DNA of 39,605 nt from Myxococcales bacterium (GTDB lineage Bacteria; Myxococcota; Myxococcia; Myxococcales; Anaeromyxobacteraceae): contig JAKAEO010000009.1 in assembly GCA_021818285.1 (NCBI GenBank), positions 1 through 39,605 of the forward strand, written 5' to 3'. Shown one piece after another: positions 34,932 to 39,605 of this stretch (its first letter is position 1; each line of letters starts with the position of its first letter). The notes under the pieces are model-generated. The model was not told the origin of the DNA and did no database searches. It saw only the letters and a program-made list of their open reading frames with translations. A program made the position numbers and the translations under genes.

Positions 34932-35879
34932 TCAGAGCTGGCGGCCGCGGAAGGCCAGCGAGCCGAGCATCGCCGCGATCTCGGAGTCGCGCGGCGAGAG
35001 CTGGATCGCCCGTCGCAGCAAGGCGATCGCGGTGTGGACGTCGCCGGATCCCACCGCGGCCCGCGCGCGGTCGAGGCACTCCTGGGCGGCGGGCGGGCGC
35101 GGCGCGTCCCCTGGTCCGGGCCCCGCCACCGAGGCAGCCGCAGCTGCCCCCTGCGGGGGGACGGCGTGCGGCGCCGCCGCGGGCGTCCGCGCCGGGGTCG
35201 GCTCGGCCCCGGCCGGCGTCGGCGCCACGGCAGGCTCGGCCGCGCGCTGCTCGGCGGCGAGGCTCGCCAGCACCGGCTTCCACTGCGCGGCCGGGACGGA
35301 GCTGCCCATCGCCAGGGTCAGCACCCGCTTCTCGAACAGCGCGAAGAGGGCCCGCACGACCGCCGGCGCGCCGGTGCTCCGGCCGTCGAGCAGGTCGCGC
35401 GGCGTCCTCCCGCTGTCCATGAGGCGCAGCAGCGCGGCCTCCTCGTCGGTGAGGTCGACGATGAAGCGCGGCGGCGGGAGGAGGTAGAGGGGCGCGTCGA
35501 GGTAGAGCCGTTCCGGGGCCCGCAGGACGCGCGAGGCGAGGCCCGGCTGCGAGGCCAGCCAGCGCCGCAGCCAGGCGTCGGGATCGACGGTCCCGGGCTG
35601 CCTCCCGTCGAAGGCCACGCCGGCCCGGAGGCGGGCCTCGGCGCTGGTCCAGGCGACGTGGCCCAGCACCGAGAGCGGCCCGGCGTCGCGGGCGTCGCCG
35701 ATGGCGAGGCGCAGCACCGCCCCCTGCACCAGCGGCCGCGGCGTCACCAGCAGGCAACCCCCGGCGCCCACGTCCTCGGTGACCGCCTGGAAGAGCTCGC
35801 CGCGGGCCGACACACCGACCGCCAGCCGCGCGGGGACGCGCGGGAACCGGCGCGGGTTCTCGATGAAGTCGGCGGCCAC
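34932..35879 (-). CDS. PilZ domain protein with C-terminal TPR-like region
   Basis: 315 residues, GTG start. Residues ~8-100 look like a PilZ domain: RRFPRVPARLAVGV supplies the RxxxR c-di-GMP contact, and DVGAGGCLLV stands in for D/NxSxxG (the S is replaced by A/G). A middle helical region (VDLTDEEAALLRLMDSGRTPRDLLDGRS) recalls the winged-helix DUF4388 domain. A long Ala/Pro linker leads to a TPR-like end (CLDRARAAVGSGDVHTAIALLRRAIQLSPRDSEIAAMLG). Such proteins in myxobacteria often respond to c-di-GMP. It would be a candidate receptor for the c-di-GMP made by the GGDEF protein, though the two are not adjacent. TAGACT lies 10 bases upstream of the start. Confidence 0.75.
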   Translation of the reverse strand: MAADFIENPRRFPRVPARLAVGVSARGELFQAVTEDVGAGGCLLVTPRPLVQGAVLRLAIGDARDAGPLSVLGHVAWTSAEARLRAGVAFDGRQPGTVDPDAWLRRWLASQPGLASRVLRAPERLYLDAPLYLLPPPRFIVDLTDEEAALLRLMDSGRTPRDLLDGRSTGAPAVVRALFALFEKRVLTLAMGSSVPAAQWKPVLASLAAEQRAAEPAVAPTPAGAEPTPARTPAAAPHAVPPQGAAAAASVAGPGPGDAPRPPAAQECLDRARAAVGSGDVHTAIALLRRAIQLSPRDSEIAAMLGSLAFRGRQL

Positions 35880-35996
35880 GTCTACCGGCAGTCTATGCAG
35901 TCCCGGCGGGCCGCGCGAGCCCGCGACCCGTCCCGCGCCCGCGCGTCAGGCTTGCCCGCGACACCGGGGACGGCTACAGCCTTCCCCGGAACCCGC

Positions 35997-36644
35997 ATGG
36001 CGCCGCTCACCTTCTCCGCCGCCGCCGACCGCATCCGCTCCGCGCTGGCCGCCCGCCCGCCGCGGCGCGTGGAGGTGCCGGAGTTCGCGCGCGCCGCGGT
36101 GCTGGTGCCGGTGCTCTCCCGCCCGGAGGGGCCCACCCTGCTCTTCACGCGCCGCACCGAGGCGCTCCGGCGCCACCGCGGCGAGATCTCCTTCCCCGGC
36201 GGGCGCATCGAGCCGGGAGAGGTCCCGCGTCAGGCGGCGCTGCGCGAGGCGGCCGAGGAGATCGGCCTCGGGGCCGAGCGGGTGGAGCTGCTCGGCGAGC
36301 TGGACGAGCGGCCCACCGTGAGCAGCTACGTCGTCACCCCGGTGGTCGGCCTGGTGGAGCGCCCCCCCGAGCGCTTCGGCCACGACCGCGGCGAGGTCCA
36401 CGAGGTCTTCGAGGTCCCGCTGCCGCGCCTCCTCGAGGCGGGCATGCCGCGCGGCGAATGGTGGGACACCCGGCGGCTCCCGCCCGACCTCCCGGCGCGG
36501 CGGCTCGACGACCTGGCCGACGTGGAGATCGACCGGACCACGGGGCGCTACCGCGTCTGGTTCTACGACGTCGCGCCCGACCGCGTGATCTGGGGGCTGA
36601 CGGCGCGCGTCCTCAAGGAGCTGCTCGACCGAGCGATGGGCTGA
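35997..36644 (+). CDS. NUDIX CoA pyrophosphatase (NudL-like)
   Basis: 215 residues from ATG 35997. It bears the UPF0035 signature LLFTRRTEALRRHRGEISFPGG just before the NUDIX box GRIEPGE...REAAEEIGL, the pattern typical of CoA pyrophosphatases (PS01293-type). These hydrolyse CoA and related derivatives. The upstream frame continues over the PilZ gene region and is excluded. Neighbours offer no obvious pathway link. Confidence 0.88.
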   Translation: MAPLTFSAAADRIRSALAARPPRRVEVPEFARAAVLVPVLSRPEGPTLLFTRRTEALRRHRGEISFPGGRIEPGEVPRQAALREAAEEIGLGAERVELLGELDERPTVSSYVVTPVVGLVERPPERFGHDRGEVHEVFEVPLPRLLEAGMPRGEWWDTRRLPPDLPARRLDDLADVEIDRTTGRYRVWFYDVAPDRVIWGLTARVLKELLDRAMG

Positions 36645-36725
36645 CCCACACCCGCCCACCCCGGCCCCTGGACGCCTCCGCGCGCGCTGCGCCATGGTCG
36701 CGGGACACGGTCCAACGCCGCCGCC

Positions 36726-37241
36726 ATGTGGTTCGCCATCTTCACCGCGGGTGCGCTCGCCCTCCACCTGGCCGACTGGGCCGGCCTGGCCCGCGGGCTG
36801 CCCCACCCGCCGCCGGCCTGGGCGCCCTACGCCCTCTACTTCCTGCTGGCGGCCCTGCTGCGGCTCGCCATCCGCGACGCCCGGCTGCGGCCGCTCCTCC
36901 GCAAGGCCCGGGCGGCGGCGGCCGCGCAGGCGCCGGGGCTGGGCGTCGCCGACTTCGGGATGGGCGTGGGCAAGGGCGTGGCCTCGGTGGTGGTCGGGGG
37001 CGACTTCCTCGGCGCCGCCATGGTCGGCGCCGACCTGCTGGTCCGGTGGCTGTTCGGCTCCCGCGCCCGCCAGCGCAAGCGGATCCCGGCCGCCCTCCGC
37101 GAGGCCATCGCGCGGGAGCGGCGGAGCGCCCTGCGGTGCATCGCCGCGGTGGCGATCCTCTGCCTGGCGCAGGGGTTCCAGCCCGATCTCCTGTCCCGCG
37201 TCACCTCCGACGCCCTGGCCCTCGCCGGAGTGGGCTTCTAG
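36726..37241 (+). CDS. Membrane protein of unknown function
   Basis: 171 residues. Hydrophobic helices: FAIFTAGALALHLADWAGLA, YALYFLLAALLRLAI, a Gly/Val-rich segment (DFGMGVGKGVASVVVGGDFLGAAMVGADLL) and CIAAVAILCLAQGF. A basic loop (GSRARQRKRIPAALREAIARERRSALR) lies between. Not recognised. It ends 49 bases before glcD on the same strand. Confidence 0.65.
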   Translation: MWFAIFTAGALALHLADWAGLARGLPHPPPAWAPYALYFLLAALLRLAIRDARLRPLLRKARAAAAAQAPGLGVADFGMGVGKGVASVVVGGDFLGAAMVGADLLVRWLFGSRARQRKRIPAALREAIARERRSALRCIAAVAILCLAQGFQPDLLSRVTSDALALAGVGF

Positions 37242-37258
37242 GAATCGCCCTTCGCCCG

Positions 37259-37264
37259 TACAAT
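37259..37264 (+). promoter_or_regulatory. -10-like element for glcDE
   Basis: TACAAT (5 of 6 consensus) at 37259-37264, 26 bases before the glcD ATG, which has GGGGAGG upstream. The -35 region (TTCTAG) is poor, so this may need an activator or be fortuitous. Confidence 0.4.
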
Positions 37265-37290
37265 GGCGCCCTCCCCGGGGAGGACGCCGC

Positions 37291-38760
37291 ATGGCCTCGC
37301 TGACCGAGCCGCAGCGCCTGGAGCTGGCGAGCCGCCTCGCGGCCGTCGTGGGCCCCTCGCACGTCGTCTCCGATCCCGCCGAGCTGGCCGTCTACGAGTG
37401 CGACGGCCTCACCCACGGACGCACCGCGCCGGCGCTGGTGGTGCTGCCCGGCTCCACCGCCGAGGTGGCGGCGACCGTCCGGCTGGCCCGCGAGGCCGGC
37501 ACGCCGGTGGTCCCGCGCGGCGCCGGCACCGGGCTGTCGGGCGGGGCCCGCCCGGTCCCGGGCTGCATGGTGATGTCGCTGGCCCGGATGAAGCGCATCC
37601 TCGAGGTGGACCTGGAGAACGGCTGGGTGCGCGCCGAGCCCGGCGTCATCAACCTCGACGTCACCCGCGAGGTGACGGGCCGCGGCTGGTACTACGCCCC
37701 CGACCCGTCCTCCCAGGGGGTCTGCACGGTGGGCGGCAACGTCGCCGAGAACTCCGGCGGCGCCCACTGCCTGAAGTACGGCTTCACCACCAACCACGTG
37801 CTGGCGGCCAGGCTGGTGCTCGACGACGGGACGGTGATGGACGTGGGCGGGCCGGTGGCCGACGCCCCGGGCTACGACCTGCTGGCGGCGCTGGTGGGCA
37901 GCGAGGGGATGCTGGGCGTGGTCACCGAGGTGACGCTGCGGCTGCTGCGCAAGCCGGAGGCGACGCGGACCTTCCTCGCCGTCTTCCCCTCCTCCCGCGA
38001 GGCCGGGAAGGCGGTCTCCGACATCATCGCCGCCGGCATCCTCCCCGCCGCCATCGAGATGATGGACTCCCTGGCGATCCAGGCCGCCAAGGCGGCGACC
38101 GGCCTCGACTGGCCCGAGGACTGCGCCCTGCTGCTCATGGACGCCGACGGGCCGGCGCCGGAGGTGGAGCACGTCCACCGGCGCGCCACCGAGATCGCCC
38201 GGGCCTGCGGCGCCCGGTCGGTGCAGGTGCCGAAGGACGAGGCGGAGCGGCAGCTGATGTGGAAGGGGCGCAAGAGCGCCTTCGCCGCGGTGGGGCGCAT
38301 CAGCCCCAACTACATGGTGGAGGACGGCGTCATCCCCCGCTCGGAGATCGCCGCGGTCCTCGGCGAGATCGGCCGGATGGCGAAGGAGGCCGGCCTGCGC
38401 GTCGCCAACGTCTTCCACGCCGGGGACGGCAACCTCCACCCCCTGGTGCTCTACGACGCCCGCAAGCCGGGCGAGGAGGAGCGGGCGGCGAAGCTGGGCG
38501 GCGACATCCTGCGGCTCTGCATCCGGGTCGGCGGCTCCATCACCGGCGAGCACGGCGTCGGCGCCGAGAAGGCGGCCTACATGGCGGAGCAGTTCACCCC
38601 CGACGACCTGGCGACGATGATGAAGGTCCGCTGCGCCTTCGACGGCGGCCAGCTGTTCAACCCGGGCAAGGTCTTCCCCACGCCGCGCCTCTGCGGCGAG
38701 AAGCCCGGCCCCTACGTGCCCCACCCGGCCGAGGCCGCGGGGCTGGCGGAGCGGTGGTGA
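37291..38760 (+). CDS. glcD: Glycolate oxidase FAD-linked subunit
   Basis: 489 residues. FAD-binding (PCMH-type) N-terminal domain: VVLPGSTAEVAATVRLAREAG, PVVPRGAGTGLSGGARP, VGGNVAENSGGAHCLKYG; the C-terminal FAD-oxidase cap has FHAGDGNLHPLVLYD and GGSITGEHGVGAEK. It oxidises glycolate (or D-lactate) to glyoxylate with GlcE and an iron-sulfur GlcF. The start is ATG 37291. Its stop overlaps the glcE GTG (GTGA, 38757-38760). D-lactate or other 2-hydroxyacid use cannot be excluded. Confidence 0.93.
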   Translation: MASLTEPQRLELASRLAAVVGPSHVVSDPAELAVYECDGLTHGRTAPALVVLPGSTAEVAATVRLAREAGTPVVPRGAGTGLSGGARPVPGCMVMSLARMKRILEVDLENGWVRAEPGVINLDVTREVTGRGWYYAPDPSSQGVCTVGGNVAENSGGAHCLKYGFTTNHVLAARLVLDDGTVMDVGGPVADAPGYDLLAALVGSEGMLGVVTEVTLRLLRKPEATRTFLAVFPSSREAGKAVSDIIAAGILPAAIEMMDSLAIQAAKAATGLDWPEDCALLLMDADGPAPEVEHVHRRATEIARACGARSVQVPKDEAERQLMWKGRKSAFAAVGRISPNYMVEDGVIPRSEIAAVLGEIGRMAKEAGLRVANVFHAGDGNLHPLVLYDARKPGEEERAAKLGGDILRLCIRVGGSITGEHGVGAEKAAYMAEQFTPDDLATMMKVRCAFDGGQLFNPGKVFPTPRLCGEKPGPYVPHPAEAAGLAERW

Positions 38761-39605
38761 AGCCCCCGCGCGCCGCGACGGCCGGCGACACCGTCCTGGG
38801 GGTGGTCCCCCGGCTGGTCTTCGAGCCGGCCACGCTCGACGAGGCGGTCGAGGCGGTGCGGGCCTGCGCCCGCGACCGCCTGCGGGTCCTGGCGGTCGGC
38901 GGAGGCACCGACCTGGGGCTCGGCAACCCGCCCTCCGGTCTCGACGCGGTGATCCGCACCGGCAAGCTCCACCGGGTGATCGAGCACGCCCCGCACGACC
39001 AGATCGTGCGGGTGGAGGCCGGCATCACCCTGGACCGGCTCCAGGCGGCGGTCCGCCCCCACGGCCAGCGGCTGGCGCTGGACCCGCCCTTCCCGGATCG
39101 GGCCACCGCCGCGGGGCTGCTCTGCGCCAACGCCTTCGGGCCGCTGCGGGCCAGCCGGGGCTCGGCGCGCGACCTGGTCATCGGCCTCACCGTGGTCCGG
39201 GCCGACGGCGTGGTGGCCCGCGGCGGCGGCAAGGTGGTGAAGAACGTGGCCGGCTTCGACCTGCCCCGGATCTTCTTCGGGTCGCTGGGGACGCTGGGGC
39301 TGGTCACGGAGGTGAACTTCCGGCTCCACCCCCTGCCCGAGGCCTCGACCACCCTGCTCCTCGCCGCGCTGGCGCCGGCGCGGGTGCGCCAGGCGGTGAA
39401 GCTGGTCCTCGGCGCCCAGGTGGAGCCGGCGGCCGCGGCGGCGCTGGCCGCCGGCGACGGCTTCGACCTGGCCCTGCGGTTCGAGGGCTTCGGCCCGGGC
39501 GTGGCCGGCCAGGTGGAGCGGCTGCGCGGCGCCGCGGCGCGGGAGGGGCTCGCCGCCGAGACGCTCGAGGGCGGCGCGGCGGCCGCCTTCTGGGCCCGGC
39601 ACGAC
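38757..39605 (+). CDS. glcE: Glycolate oxidase subunit GlcE, truncated by window edge
   Basis: At least 283 residues from GTG 38757 to the right edge. FAD-binding domain: FEPATLDEAVEAVRA, RVLAVGGGTDLGLGNPP, GLLCANAFGPLRASRGSARDLVIGLTVVRADG, GGKVVKNVAGFDLPRIFFGSLGTLGLVTEV. These are the GlcE signatures, shorter than GlcD and paired with it. The first bases overlap glcD. GlcF would be expected next, beyond the window. Confidence 0.92.
   Translation, partial: MKPPRAATAGDTVLGVVPRLVFEPATLDEAVEAVRACARDRLRVLAVGGGTDLGLGNPPSGLDAVIRTGKLHRVIEHAPHDQIVRVEAGITLDRLQAAVRPHGQRLALDPPFPDRATAAGLLCANAFGPLRASRGSARDLVIGLTVVRADGVVARGGGKVVKNVAGFDLPRIFFGSLGTLGLVTEVNFRLHPLPEASTTLLLAALAPARVRQAVKLVLGAQVEPAAAAALAAGDGFDLALRFEGFGPGVAGQVERLRGAAAREGLAAETLEGGAAAAFWARHD

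Overview
The window is about 39.6 kb of very GC-rich DNA (G/C-rich third codon positions, frequent GTG/TTG starts, long spurious antisense reading frames). Gene content suggests a Myxococcota/deltaproteobacterial chromosome, most like Anaeromyxobacter: multihaem cytochromes, NrfD-type redox genes, PilZ and GGDEF/EAL proteins, and an operon joining riboflavin synthesis to nusB. This assignment is inferred from content; no database search was possible. I found no phage genes, insertion sequences or CRISPR array.

Layout. 1-7.1 kb (minus strand): glyA, nrdR, ribD, ribE, ribBA, ribH, nusB, a catalytic-domain-less M17 aminopeptidase N-domain protein, and the start of a CheA-type kinase. The genes are tightly packed, with 4-base ATGA/GTGA overlaps at three rib junctions. 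7.2-9.5 kb (minus): rpiB, a VapC/Phd-type toxin-antitoxin pair with an operator-like palindrome inside its promoter, and a winged-helix regulator overlapping a membrane protein gene. 9.5-10 kb: a gene-free stretch with hairpins and repeats. 10-16.2 kb (minus): yceD-rpmF-plsX-fabH-fabD-fabG-acpP-fabF, a fatty-acid/phospholipid operon behind a near-consensus sigma-70 promoter. 16.3-18 kb (minus): a LuxR-type response regulator, then a tetrahaem NapC/NirT-type cytochrome with a two-helix membrane protein. 18.2 kb (plus): tRNA-Arg(CCG), then a minus-strand ABC-F ATPase (18.4-20.4 kb).

20.5-21.5 kb (plus): a lysine-rich exported small protein overlapping a ferritin-like diiron-type protein. 21.6-27.4 kb (minus): a site-2 protease with CBS domains, a PAS-GGDEF-EAL protein and a hybrid histidine kinase. 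27.5-31.2 kb: a small membrane protein, an unrecognised zincin-like protein with an HExxxH motif, and a DUF2339 membrane protein. 31.4-31.9 kb (plus): a small basic protein and a GIY-YIG protein. 31.9-34.8 kb (minus): a redox operon encoding a tandem-repeat protein, a tetrahaem cytochrome, a Tat-exported 4x[4Fe-4S] ferredoxin and an NrfD-type quinone-interacting membrane subunit. 34.9-35.9 kb (minus): a PilZ/TPR protein. 36-39.6 kb (plus): a NUDIX CoA pyrophosphatase, an unknown membrane protein, and glcD followed by a truncated glcE.

Most of the window is housekeeping. The most novel parts are the tandem-repeat protein heading the NrfD-type redox operon, the HExxxH protein, the Lys-rich exported peptide paired with a ferritin-like protein, and the toxin-antitoxin control region with an apparently leaderless antitoxin start.
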